In this document: positions 16,592 through 27,002 of the stretch, piece by piece
Position numbering within the stretch: the stretch's first letter is position 1
Layout: each line of letters starts with the position of its first letter
NCBI RefSeq assembly: GCF_026686735.1
Contig: NZ_CP113432.1
Span: forward strand, 5,321,001-5,385,000
Direction: 5' to 3'
DNA length: 64,000 bases
Origin: Pseudomonas triclosanedens
GTDB lineage: Bacteria > Pseudomonadota > Gammaproteobacteria > Pseudomonadales > Pseudomonadaceae
Translations under genes and position numbers: made by a program
The notes under the pieces: generated by a model
Seen by the model: only the letters and a program-made list of their open reading frames with translations
Told to the model about the DNA's origin: nothing
Databases searched by the model: none

Positions 16592-17520
16592 GAAGAGCCT
16601 CCCGGCGCCAGCAGCAGGTTCGGTGCGATGCGCAGGTAGCCGTCTTCGGCAAGACGAATATCCAGCGCAAGGCTGGCCAGGTCGTCGGCCTGAGCCTCGG
16701 CATGCTTGTCGTGCTGCAGGTAGAACTGCTTGAGATAGGACTGGCAACCGGGGCAGGTCTCCGCCTTGAGCGGCGCCTGGTCGCTGGCGGCGCCTTCGTG
16801 CTGCAGCGAGTAATAGGCCAGGCCCTTGCTCTCGGCGCAGTGGCTGCACTTGACCCGCACGTAGTGCCATTCGCAGGAGCACAGTGAGCAGGACAGGTAG
16901 CGCAGGCCGGCGTGCTTGCCCTGGTGACGGATCATTCCCGCCACCGGCGGCGCGCCGCAGGCCGGACAGAGCGTCTTGCTATCGGTTTCGACCAGGGTGT
17001 CCTCAGGCAATTGCAGCAGCCACTGGCTGAAGGCGACCTGCAGTACAGCACCGAGGAACGGCACCAGCGCGGCGGGAAGCAGGTCGAACTGACCGTTGAG
17101 CAGCCCCAATGCCCAGGATATGCGCTGCCCCCGGTCAGCGTTGCGCAGAGCCTCCAGCGCCTGCACCACGGCGGGGTTGGCCTGGGCCTGGTAGAGATCG
17201 AGCAAGGCGTCCAGCAGCGGCAGCCAGGCACCCTCGCGTACCAGGGTTTCGTAGGCCAGTGGCGGCATGCGGTGTTCGCGGCTGCGGGCCAGCGCGTCGG
17301 CATCCGGCGAGGGCAGGGATATCCGGCGGATGAGCAGCGACTGCTGGGCATCGCAGAGGCCGGCGATCAGTTCGAGATACTCCCGCAGCGGATTGCCCGG
17401 CGCCAACTGGCGCAGGCGCGCGGCGCGCAGGGCGAACAGTTCGGGGGACGGCAGGTTGAACAATGGCGGGATGTTGGCGGCAGCTTCGATCTGCCCGGGT
17501 TCGAGAATTCGGCCTGACAC
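16588..17520 (-). CDS. fdhE: Formate dehydrogenase assembly/accessory protein FdhE
   Basis: A 310-residue cytoplasmic chaperone needed for formate dehydrogenase maturation. Four CxxC pairs form the rubredoxin-like metal sites: Cys185/188, Cys211/214, Cys225/228 and Cys256/259. The start is GTG 17520, with AAGGAG six bases upstream; the longer open frame lacks one. It lies between fdnI and selA in a seven-gene Sec/formate locus. Confidence 0.95.
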   Translation of the reverse strand: MSGRILEPGQIEAAANIPPLFNLPSPELFALRAARLRQLAPGNPLREYLELIAGLCDAQQSLLIRRISLPSPDADALARSREHRMPPLAYETLVREGAWLPLLDALLDLYQAQANPAVVQALEALRNADRGQRISWALGLLNGQFDLLPAALVPFLGAVLQVAFSQWLLQLPEDTLVETDSKTLCPACGAPPVAGMIRHQGKHAGLRYLSCSLCSCEWHYVRVKCSHCAESKGLAYYSLQHEGAASDQAPLKAETCPGCQSYLKQFYLQHDKHAEAQADDLASLALDIRLAEDGYLRIAPNLLLAPGGSS

Positions 17521-17569
17521 GCAGGACTCCTTGTTGAATGCGTCGCGAGGCCGAGGTGCCCCGCGTCCT

Positions 17570-17591
17570 GCCCCTCCCCGAGGAGAGGGGC
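17570..17591. repeat. Short GC hairpin in the fdnI-fdhE gap
   Basis: GCCCCTC at 17570-17576 and GAGGGGC at 17585-17591 form a 7-base stem around an 8-base loop. It lies in the 120-base gap between fdnI and fdhE and resembles the hairpin at 18296-18316 in composition (CCCTC...GAGGG). Confidence 0.5.
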
Positions 17592-17640
17592 GCGTTCGTG
17601 CCGGCGGACGGCATGGCGCCCGCCGACGTCTACCCAAGCG

Positions 17641-18267
17641 TCAGTGGCCCTTGCCCTTCTCCACGTCCTTGAGCCAGCCGTGGTGATGCTTGCGCGCCCA
17701 GGCGCGGCTGACCCGGCCATAGAGCATGGCGCCCATCGAGCCCTTGACCCAGAGGCCGGCGTAGATGTGCACCAGGATGCTGCAGATGAGCACGAAGGCG
17801 GCGAAGGCATGCAGCAGTGATGCGATGCGGATGAGCTCGATGCCGAAGAGGTGGCTGAAGTATTGCCGCCACATCACGAACCCGGTCACCAGCAGCACCA
17901 GCATGCACAGCAGCAGCGTCCAGAACAGCATCTTCTGCCCGGCGTTGTAACGGCCGACTTCCGGGAGGTTCTCTTCCCGGTTGGCGACTACGTCGCGCCA
18001 CTGCCGAAGCCACTGCATGTCGCGTTTTTCCATCAGGTTGTGATGGGCGAAACGCAACACCAGCCCGAGGAAGAACAGGAACATCGCCACCCCGAGGAAG
18101 GGATGCAGGATGCGTGTCCAGGGGCCGCCGCCGAACAGGTTGGTCAGCCAGAACATGGCCGGGTGAAACAGCGCCAGGCCCGACAGGCCGGCCAGGAAGA
18201 ACAGGATCGCCACGACCCAGTGGTTACTGCGTTCGTTGGCGGTATAGCGCTGGATATCTTTCTTCAT
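17641..18267 (-). CDS. fdnI: Formate dehydrogenase-N cytochrome b556 subunit (gamma)
   Basis: A 208-residue inner-membrane diheme cytochrome b. Four transmembrane helices are evident. Heme-ligand histidines fall at His16, His55, His153 and His167, each two lower than the E. coli FdnI ligands as I remember them. It passes electrons from the periplasmic FdnG/FdnH to quinone. ATG 18267 (MKKDIQRYTANERSNHW) is chosen; the open frame upstream runs into a repeat. Confidence 0.95.
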   Translation of the reverse strand: MKKDIQRYTANERSNHWVVAILFFLAGLSGLALFHPAMFWLTNLFGGGPWTRILHPFLGVAMFLFFLGLVLRFAHHNLMEKRDMQWLRQWRDVVANREENLPEVGRYNAGQKMLFWTLLLCMLVLLVTGFVMWRQYFSHLFGIELIRIASLLHAFAAFVLICSILVHIYAGLWVKGSMGAMLYGRVSRAWARKHHHGWLKDVEKGKGH

Positions 18268-18295
18268 GTCTCGATCCTCGTAGCCCTCACCCCAA

Positions 18296-18316
18296 CCCTC
18301 TCCCGCAGGGAGAGGG
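18296..18316. repeat. Perfect hairpin in the fdnH-fdnI gap
   Basis: CCCTCTCCC at 18296-18304 and GGGAGAGGG at 18308-18316 form a perfect 9-base stem with loop GCA. The preceding bases CCCTCACCCCAA belong to a sequence I often see between Pseudomonas genes. It lies 28 bases upstream of the fdnI start, inside the operon. Confidence 0.65.
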
Positions 18317-18339
18317 GGCAAAAGCGACTGCCTGGGATG

Positions 18340-19272
18340 TCACGGACGCTCACGCGGGTCATAGCTGTGCACCGACGGGTCGACCTTGTGTACCGGCACC
18401 TCGGGATCGGCGCCGCCCGGCTCATCCTCTTCCACCCGGTTGGGACCTGTGCGGGTGTAGTGGAAGAACCCGGCCAGCACCACCGCGCCCATCGCCAGCA
18501 GGCCGAGCGGCTTGGTGATGCCCTTCCACAGGCTGACCAGGGGGCTGATCGCCGGTTTGTCCGGCAGGCCGGCGTACAGCGACGGCTGGTCGGCATGGTG
18601 CAGCACGTACATCACGTGGGTGCCGCCGACGCCTTGCGGGTCGTACAGGCCGGCATGCTCGAAGCCACGGGACTTGAGGTCGACGATGCGCTCGGCGGCG
18701 TGCTCCTTCATGTCTTCCTTGGTACCGAAGACGATGGCGCCGGTCGGGCAGGTCTTCACACAGGCCGGCTCCATGCCCACCGCCACGCGGTCGGAACACA
18801 GGGTGCACTTGTACGCCTTGTGGTCCTTCTGCGAGATGCGCGGGATGTTGAACGGGCAGCCTGTGATGCAGTAGCCGCAGCCGATGCAGTGGTCCTGGTT
18901 GAAGTCGACGATGCCGTTGGCGTACTTCACGATCGCGCCGGGGCTCGGGCATGCCTTCAGGCAGCCCGGTTCGGCGCAGTGCATGCAACCGTCCTTGCGG
19001 ATCAGCCACTCCAGGTTTCCGGCCGGCGCTTCGTACTCGGTGAAGCGCATGACCGTCCAGGACTGGTCGGTGAGGTCGATCGGGTTGTCGTAGGTGCCGT
19101 GGTTGTGGCCTACCTCGTCGCGCAACTCGTTCCATTCCGAGCAGGCAACCTGGCAGGCCTTGCAGCCGATGCACTTGGACACATCGATCAGCTTGGCCAC
19201 TTCCTCCTCGTGCCGCACCGAGGGCGACGGCGTGGTCGTGGCGGAGCGGGCGTAGATGTCTTGACTACTCAT
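18340..19272 (-). CDS. fdnH: Formate dehydrogenase-N iron-sulfur subunit (beta)
   Basis: A 310-residue electron-transfer subunit with four [4Fe-4S] cysteine groups: 34/37/40/44, 96/99/104/108, 129/132/135/139 and 156/159/171/175. A single C-terminal membrane helix (about 250-267, [15 protein letters not shown]) anchors it on the periplasmic face. The length is slightly above the usual 290-295 because of a polar tail. It starts 8 bases after the fdnG stop. Confidence 0.96.
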   Translation of the reverse strand: MSSQDIYARSATTTPSPSVRHEEEVAKLIDVSKCIGCKACQVACSEWNELRDEVGHNHGTYDNPIDLTDQSWTVMRFTEYEAPAGNLEWLIRKDGCMHCAEPGCLKACPSPGAIVKYANGIVDFNQDHCIGCGYCITGCPFNIPRISQKDHKAYKCTLCSDRVAVGMEPACVKTCPTGAIVFGTKEDMKEHAAERIVDLKSRGFEHAGLYDPQGVGGTHVMYVLHHADQPSLYAGLPDKPAISPLVSLWKGITKPLGLLAMGAVVLAGFFHYTRTGPNRVEEDEPGGADPEVPVHKVDPSVHSYDPRERP

Positions 19273-19280
19273 GCTTCACC

Positions 19281-22200
19281 TCACGCCTTTTCCACGTTGA
19301 CGAGGAAGGACTTGAACTCCGGCGTCTGCGTGTTCCCGTCGCCCACGAAGGGGGTCAGGGTGTTGGTCAGGTAGCCGTTGCGCGCAACCCCGGAGAACCC
19401 CCAGTGCAACGGGATGCCCACGTGGTGCACGGTCTTGCCGTTGACCTGCAGCGGACGAATGCGCTTGGTCACCACCGCCACGGCCTTGATGAAGCCACGG
19501 TTGGACGAGACCTTGACGCGGTCGCCGGCCTTGATACCGAGTTCCTTGGCCAGCGCCTCGCCGATCTCGACGAACTGTTCCGGCTGGACAATGGCATTCA
19601 GACGGCAATGCTTGGTCCAGAAGTGGAAGTGTTCGGTAAGCCGGTAAGTGGTCGCGGCATAGGGGAACTCGTCGGCCTTGCCGAACAGTTCCATGTCGTT
19701 CTTGAACACCCGGGCCGCCGGACTGCTGACGGCCAGCGGATTCTTGTGCAGCGGGTTGACGCCGATGGGCGTCTCGAACGGCTCGTAGTGCTCCGGGAAC
19801 GGCCCCTCGGCCATCTTGTCGACGGCAAAGAAGCGCGCCACACCCTCGGGGTTCATGATGAACGGGTTCATCCCCGCTTCCGGCGCCACGTCGGCCTTGT
19901 AGTCGGGCACGTCGGTGCCGCCCCAGGCCTTGCCGTTCCACCACACCAGGCGCTTCTTCACCGGGTCCCACGGCTTGCCGCTGACATCCGCCGAGGCGCG
20001 GTTGTAGAGAATGCGCCGGTTGGCCGGCCAGGCCCAGGCCCAGCCAAGGGTCTGGCCCATCGCGTAGGGGTCGCTGTTGTCACGGCGGGCCATCTGGTTG
20101 CCCAGTTGCGTCCACGAGCCGGCGAAGATCCAGCAGCCGCTGGCGGTGCTGCCGTCATCGCGCAGCAGCGCGAAGCCGGGAAGCTGCTCGCCGGCTTTCG
20201 CCAGCACCATGCCGTTGGCGGGATCGACGAGATCGACGAGTGCCTTGCCGTTGTATTCCCTGGCGATCTCTTCCGGAGTCGGCTCGTCGGGCGTCAGATA
20301 CGGCCAGTCGAGCCCCAGGATCGGGTCGGGGAACTTGCCGCCGTCCTTGCTGTAGGCCGCGCGCAGGCGGTGCAGCAGGCCGCTCATGATAGCAATGTCG
20401 GTACGCGCCTCACCCGGCGGCTCGGCGCCCTTCCAGTGCCACTGCAGCCAGCGGCCGGAGTTGACGATGGAGCCGTCCTCCTCGGCGAAGCAACTGGTGG
20501 GCAGGCGGAACACGGTGGTCTGGATGGCCTTGCTGTCGACTTCGTTGAACTCGCCGGCATTACGCCAGAACTCCGAGGTCTCGGTGGCCAGCGGGTCCAT
20601 CACCACCATCCACTTCAGCTTGGCCAGCGCAGCGCTGACCTTGGCCTTGTTGGGGAACGAGGCAATGGGGTTGAAGCCCTGGCAGAAGTAACCGTTGACC
20701 TTGCCTTGGTACATCATGTCGAAGTAGCGCAGCACGTCGTAGCCGGCGCCGGGCATGTCGAGCTTGGGCAGCCAGTCGTAGCACCAGTTGTTGTCCCTGG
20801 TGGCAGCCTTGCCGAACCAGGACTTCATCAGGCTGACGTGGAACTTCGGATAGTTCTGCCAGTAGGACAACTGCCCCGGACGCAGCGGCTTGGTGGTGCG
20901 CTTGGCGATGTAGGCGTTGTAGTCCTGCTCGGCATCCATCCCGAGGGTGAGATAGCCGGGCAGCGAGTTGGACAGCAGCCCCAGGTCGGTCAGCCCCTGG
21001 ATGTTCGAGTGGCCGCGCAGGGCGTTCATGCCGCCGCCAGGCATGCCGATGTTGCCCAGCAGCAACTGGACCATCGCGCCGGTGCGGATCATCTGTGCGC
21101 CAACCGAGTGCTGAGTCCAGCCCAGGGCATACATGATGGTCATGACCTTGCCGGGTGCCGCGGTGGTGGAAATCTCGTCCCACACCTTGAGCATCATGTC
21201 CTTGGGCGTGCCACAGATGTTGCTCACTACGTCCGGCGTGTAGCGGCTGTAGTGCTGCTTCATCAGGTTGAACACGCAGCGCGGGTGTGCAAGGGTCGGG
21301 TCGACCTTGGCGTAACCATCCTCGCCCAGTTCGTACTGCCAGGACGACTTGTCCGGGTAGGTGCGCTTCTCGGCGTCGTAGCCATTGAACAGGCCATCGT
21401 CGAAACCGAAGCCTTCCTTCACGATGAAGGAAACGTCGGTGTAGTTGTGCACGTACTCCTTCTGGTAACGGTCGTTTTCCAGCAGGTAATTGATCAGCCC
21501 ACCGAGGAAGGCGATGTCGGTCCCGGTGCGGATCGGCGCGTAGTAATCGGCCACCGACGCGGAACGGGTGAAACGCGGGTCGACCACCAGCAGGCGCGCC
21601 TTGTTGTGCGCCTTGGCCTCGGTCACCCACTTGAAGCCGCACGGGTGCGCTTCAGCGGCGTTACCGCCCATGATGAGTATCAGATCGGCATTCTTGATGT
21701 CGGTCCAATGGTTGGTCATGGCTCCACGGCCAAACGTCGGGGCAAGACTTGCCACCGTCGGGCCGTGTCAGACACGCGCTTGGTTGTCGAACGCCAGTAC
21801 GCCCAGGGAACGCACCACCTTCTGGGTGATGTAGCCAGCTTCGTTGGAAGACGCCGACGCGGCCAGGAAGCCGGTGGTCAGCCAGCGGTTAACCGTCTGG
21901 CCCTGTTCGTTCTTCTCGATGAAGTTGGCGTCGCGGTCTTCCTTCACCAGCTTGGCGATGCGATCGAGCGCTTCGTCCCAGCCGATGCGCTTCCACTCGC
22001 TGGTGCCGGCTTCGCGAACCTCCGGGTACTTCAGGCGATTGGGGCTGTGGACGAAGTCCAGCAAGCCCGCGCCTTTCGGGCAGAGGGTGCCGCGGTTGAC
22101 CGGGTGATCGGAATCGCCCTCGATGTGGATGATGTTCTGCGCCACGTTCTTCGCCGCATCCCCCTGGCTGTACATGAGGATGCCGCAGCCAACCGAACAG

Positions 22201-22358
22201 TACGGGCAGGTATTGCGGGTCTCGACGGTGCGCGCGAGCTTGAAATGTCGAATCTGGTCGGCGAAGGCATCCGGGGGCGCAACCCCGAGTGCCGCCAGGC
22301 TCGATCCTCCAAGGCCTACAGCGCAAACCTTGAAGAATTGCCGACGGTTCATATCCAT
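19281..22358 (-). CDS. fdnG: Formate dehydrogenase-N catalytic subunit, selenoprotein (alpha)
   Basis: A 1025-residue Mo/W-bis-MGD selenoenzyme oxidising formate in the periplasm. The in-frame TGA at 21770-21768 is codon 197, equivalent to Sec196 of E. coli FdnG, in the context ARV-U-HGPTVASLAPTFGRGAMTNHW. A SECIS hairpin follows directly. A twin-arginine signal (NRRQFFKVCAVG) sits at 4-15, and [4Fe-4S] ligands are Cys51, Cys54, Cys58 and Cys93. ATG 22358 has AGGAGA six bases upstream; a second ATG at 22352 is possible. Annotation that ignores UGA recoding would split it into 240- and 824-codon frames. Confidence 0.97.
21725..21770 (-). promoter_or_regulatory. Bacterial SECIS element of fdnG
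   Basis: Directly after UGA (21770-21768) the minus strand reads CACGGCC (21767-21761), which pairs with GGCCGTG (21731-21725). An apical hairpin GGCAAGTCTTGCC has a GUC-type loop like the SelB-binding tip of E. coli fdhF. The first bases TGACACGGCCC are identical to the fdhF element as I recall it. This marks the UGA for SelB. Confidence 0.93.
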
Positions 22359-22489
22359 CGTGCGTCTCCTGATCAGGCAGCTTACGTCCGGTACATTGCC
22401 GGGCTCTTGCTGCTTAAAAGATAGCCAAGCCGGGGCGATGCGCCAGCTTTGAGCGGGGCAGACCTTGCACGCAGGGGCCTTATGACGCA

Positions 22490-22503
22490 TTGACGAGCAT
22501 CAG
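22490..22503. promoter_or_regulatory. Possible ANR/FNR box upstream of fdnG
   Basis: TTGAC-GAGC-ATCAG matches the TTGAT-N4-ATCAA consensus at eight of ten positions. It lies about 135 bases before the fdnG start and 8 bases beyond the stop of a 62-codon gene. I could not find a convincing -10 at the expected distance, so this is tentative. Confidence 0.25.
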
Positions 22504-22511
22504 TACGAAGC

Positions 22512-22700
22512 TCAGAACGGGCTGGTCAATACGCCTAAATGAGCAGTCGGAGGGTAGGCGCAGGAGATACTGTCGCCGTCCGGACGACAGGAAGATCGCT
22601 GTCGATCCGGCTGGAGACTTTCGTGCAATACCAACAGCGCGAGGCCGACGAGAGCGGCGAGCAGATAATGGCGCGCATGTCTTTTTCTTATCGCTTTCAT
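22512..22700 (-). CDS. Small membrane protein of unknown function
   Basis: A 62-residue protein. The ATG at 22700 has a perfect AGGAGG five bases upstream, one of the strongest ribosome sites in the window. One helix (HYLLAALVGLALLVLHESL, about 11-29) follows a basic N-terminus MKAIRKRHAR, giving N-in topology. The tail is polar with two cysteines (SSCRPDGDSISC). It lies 153 bases upstream of fdnG on the same strand. No family is recognised. A role in the formate dehydrogenase complex is possible but only by position. Confidence 0.6.
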   Translation of the reverse strand: MKAIRKRHARHYLLAALVGLALLVLHESLQPDRQRSSCRPDGDSISCAYPPTAHLGVLTSPF

Positions 22701-22713
22701 GACTGCCTCCTGA

Positions 22714-24918
<2,205 letters not shown>

Positions 24919-24924
24919 CGGCGC

Positions 24925-25326
24925 TTACGCCTCAAGCAGCGTCTTGATCGCCTGCAGGTCCTTCATCACCCACTGGGCATCGCGCTCGAAGGTGGCGTCG
25001 TCCATCTCCGGCTGGCGCAGCAGCGTGAGCTGCAATTCGCAGCCATCCCGGTTGACGATCAGGCGCAGCGGAATGTGGATCGCTGGGGCGTCGTCCGGCA
25101 GCACGTCGTGATCCAGCACGCCGAACGGATTGCGCGGCGAGAAACGCACGCGTAACGCGCCCTGAGGCGTCCGCGCCAGCCACAGGTCGTCTTGCAGCGG
25201 CTCGATCGCGCTGCACAGGCCCGATGCCCAGCGCGGGAAGTTCTCTGGCGCGGCGAGAAACTCGTAGGCCTCGCTCCAGCGTCGTTCGATGCGCACGCTC
25301 AACGTACGGGATGGCATGGTGGTCAT
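24925..25326 (-). CDS. SRPBCC (START-like) family protein
   Basis: A 133-residue protein with the helix-grip fold pattern: a first strand with IERRWSEAYEFLAAPENFPRWASG, then alternating strands (FGVLDHDVLP, LRLIVNRDGCELQLTLLRQP) and a long C-terminal helix (DAQWVMKDLQAIKTLLEA). It probably binds a hydrophobic ligand; the ligand is unknown. The start at 25326 has CAGGA seven bases upstream. It converges with fadH, with only 6 bases between stops, and is divergent from a small DMT protein. Confidence 0.8.
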   Translation of the reverse strand: MTTMPSRTLSVRIERRWSEAYEFLAAPENFPRWASGLCSAIEPLQDDLWLARTPQGALRVRFSPRNPFGVLDHDVLPDDAPAIHIPLRLIVNRDGCELQLTLLRQPEMDDATFERDAQWVMKDLQAIKTLLEA

Positions 25327-25418
25327 GGCGAATCCTGGCTTGCGGGAGGAGAGATGCTCCGCTCTGGTGCATACTAGCCGGCTGCCGTTTCCGCATCGAT
25401 TGCCCAGGAGTCCTCCCC

Positions 25419-25868
25419 ATGCCCACGCCGCCCTGGTGGTTGTTCGTATTGCCGCTGATCGCCGGCGCCTGTCTGCCGTTGCAGGCCGGCATCAACGGCC
25501 AGTTGGCCAAGCAGGTATCCAGCGTGCTGGCCGCCGCGCTGATTTCATTCTTCGTCGGCACGATGGGCCTGCTGGCACTGACCCTCGCCAACCGCGAAAT
25601 CCCCGCCTTCTCCGCCCTGCGCGGCCTGCAATGGTGGCAGTGGTGCGGCGGCTTCCTCGGCATGTTCTTCATCTTCATCGCCGCCTTCGCCGCGCCGCGC
25701 GTGGGCGCGCTGATGTTCATGGTGCTGGTGCTCGCCGGCCAGCTCGGCATGGCCATGACCCTCGACCATTTCGGCTGGGCCGGCTTCAAGGAAGCGCCGG
25801 TCAGCGCCCTGAAGCTCGGCGGTCTGGCGGCCATCGCCGTCGGCATCTGGATGATCCGCAAGGGCTGA
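25419..25868 (+). CDS. DUF606/YdcZ-type DMT transporter
   Basis: A 149-residue inner-membrane protein with about five hydrophobic helices, matching the half-size DUF606 members of the drug/metabolite transporter clan. Typical stretches are LPLQAGINGQLAK near the N-terminus and GALMFMVLVLAGQLGMAMTLDHFGW in the middle. ATG 25419 has CCAGGAG ten bases upstream. The substrate is unknown. Confidence 0.85.
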   Translation: MPTPPWWLFVLPLIAGACLPLQAGINGQLAKQVSSVLAAALISFFVGTMGLLALTLANREIPAFSALRGLQWWQWCGGFLGMFFIFIAAFAAPRVGALMFMVLVLAGQLGMAMTLDHFGWAGFKEAPVSALKLGGLAAIAVGIWMIRKG

Positions 25869-25904
25869 TAAGCTGAGCACACGGCCCGCCCGCAGGAGAA
25901 CGCC

Positions 25905-26450
25905 ATGACCGACATCCAGGTGATCCTGGTCGACGAGCACGACAACCCGACCGGCACGATGGAAAAGCTCCAGGCCCATCACCTGGGCCAACGCCACCGG
26001 GCGATCTCCGTCTACCTGTTCAACCGCGCCGGTGAGTTGCTGCTGCAACGTCGCGCCCAGGGCAAGTACCACTGCGGCGGTCTGTGGAGCAACAGTTGCT
26101 GCGGCCACCCCTACCCGGATGAATCCGCGCAGGCCGCGGCCCAGCGCCGGCTGTTCGAGGAAATGGGCGTACGCGCCACGCTGCGCAAGCTGTTCGAATT
26201 CAGCTACTGCCTGGAGCTGCCCGGCGGCATGACCGAGAACGAGTACGGACACATTTTCGGCGCCGTCGACGACCAGCCGCCTCACCCGGATCCCGAAGAG
26301 GCCGACGATTTCCGCTACATCGCCCTGGCCGATCTGGAGGCCGAGCTGGCCGCGCAACCGGAACGCTTCACGCCCTGGTTCCGTCTCTGCTACCCGGCGC
26401 TCAGGCAGCACCTGCGCGATCACGGCGAGCTGGCGGCTCTGGAGGCTTAA
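25905..26450 (+). CDS. idi: Isopentenyl-diphosphate isomerase, type I
   Basis: A 181-residue Nudix-fold enzyme interconverting IPP and DMAPP. Active-site Cys66 is in WSNSCCGHPY, and Glu113 in TENEYGHIF is the acid/base. Metal-binding His25 or His26, His31 and His68 are present. The length equals E. coli Idi. The start at 25905 follows CAGGAGAACGCC. The enzyme is optional in organisms that make IPP and DMAPP by the MEP route, and its presence is patchy. Confidence 0.93.
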   Translation: MTDIQVILVDEHDNPTGTMEKLQAHHLGQRHRAISVYLFNRAGELLLQRRAQGKYHCGGLWSNSCCGHPYPDESAQAAAQRRLFEEMGVRATLRKLFEFSYCLELPGGMTENEYGHIFGAVDDQPPHPDPEEADDFRYIALADLEAELAAQPERFTPWFRLCYPALRQHLRDHGELAALEA

Positions 26451-26534
26451 GCCCTTCAGTTCGTCGAAAGCCCGCGCAATTCCGCGCTGGCGCCACTATG
26501 ATGCGCGCCTCGCTCCACCCTGCCGAATGCCGCC

Positions 26535-26936
26535 ATGAGAAAACCACCGCTGATCGCCAACGCCGAACTCGACCGCCTGGAAACCTGGGCCAGGTACACG
26601 TCGGGCCTGTGCAAGGATTGCAATGCCACCTGCTGCACCATGCCGGCGGAGGTCAACGTCAACGATCTGATCCGTATCGGCGTCGTCGATGAGTTCGAGC
26701 GCGACGAACCGGCGAAGAACATCGCCAAGCGTCTGCTGAAGGAAGGCATCGTCGAGCGCTTCAACCAGAAGAGCGGCATCTTCACCCTGACCCGCACCAG
26801 CAACGGCGACTGCTACTTCCTGGACCGCAAGACGCGCCTGTGCACCATCTACGCCAAGCGCCCGGATACCTGCCGCAACCACCCGCAGGTCGGCCCGCGC
26901 CCCGGCTACTGCGCGTACCGCAAGAAAACCGCCTGA
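26535..26936 (+). CDS. YkgJ-family cysteine cluster protein
   Basis: A 133-residue protein with the YkgJ/zinc-iron-chelating cysteine pattern: Cys26, Cys29, Cys33 and Cys34 (CKDCNATCC), then Cys93, Cys103 (LCTIYAKRPDTC), Cys113 and Cys126. It probably binds an iron-sulfur cluster or metal. The biological function is unknown. It stands alone between idi and dinF with short gaps on the same strand. Confidence 0.85.
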   Translation: MRKPPLIANAELDRLETWARYTSGLCKDCNATCCTMPAEVNVNDLIRIGVVDEFERDEPAKNIAKRLLKEGIVERFNQKSGIFTLTRTSNGDCYFLDRKTRLCTIYAKRPDTCRNHPQVGPRPGYCAYRKKTA

Positions 26937-27002
26937 CCGCCGCAGGCTGAAATTCCCGCCGCTCCCGGCTCGCTATACTGCGGGCCTGTTCAGGAGCCCC
27001 AC

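Noticed and set aside
21756..21770. fdnG as a frameshifted or nonsense pseudogene
   Set aside because: The interruption is a UGA at the conserved Sec position, followed by a SECIS, with selA, selB and selC adjacent.
19404..22424. A 1006-codon open frame on the + strand
   Set aside because: It is exactly antisense to fdnG, rich in Gln, Gly, Val and His from reversed GC-biased codons, and has no domain. It is an antisense shadow. It does read through the UGA region, which only reflects frame offset.
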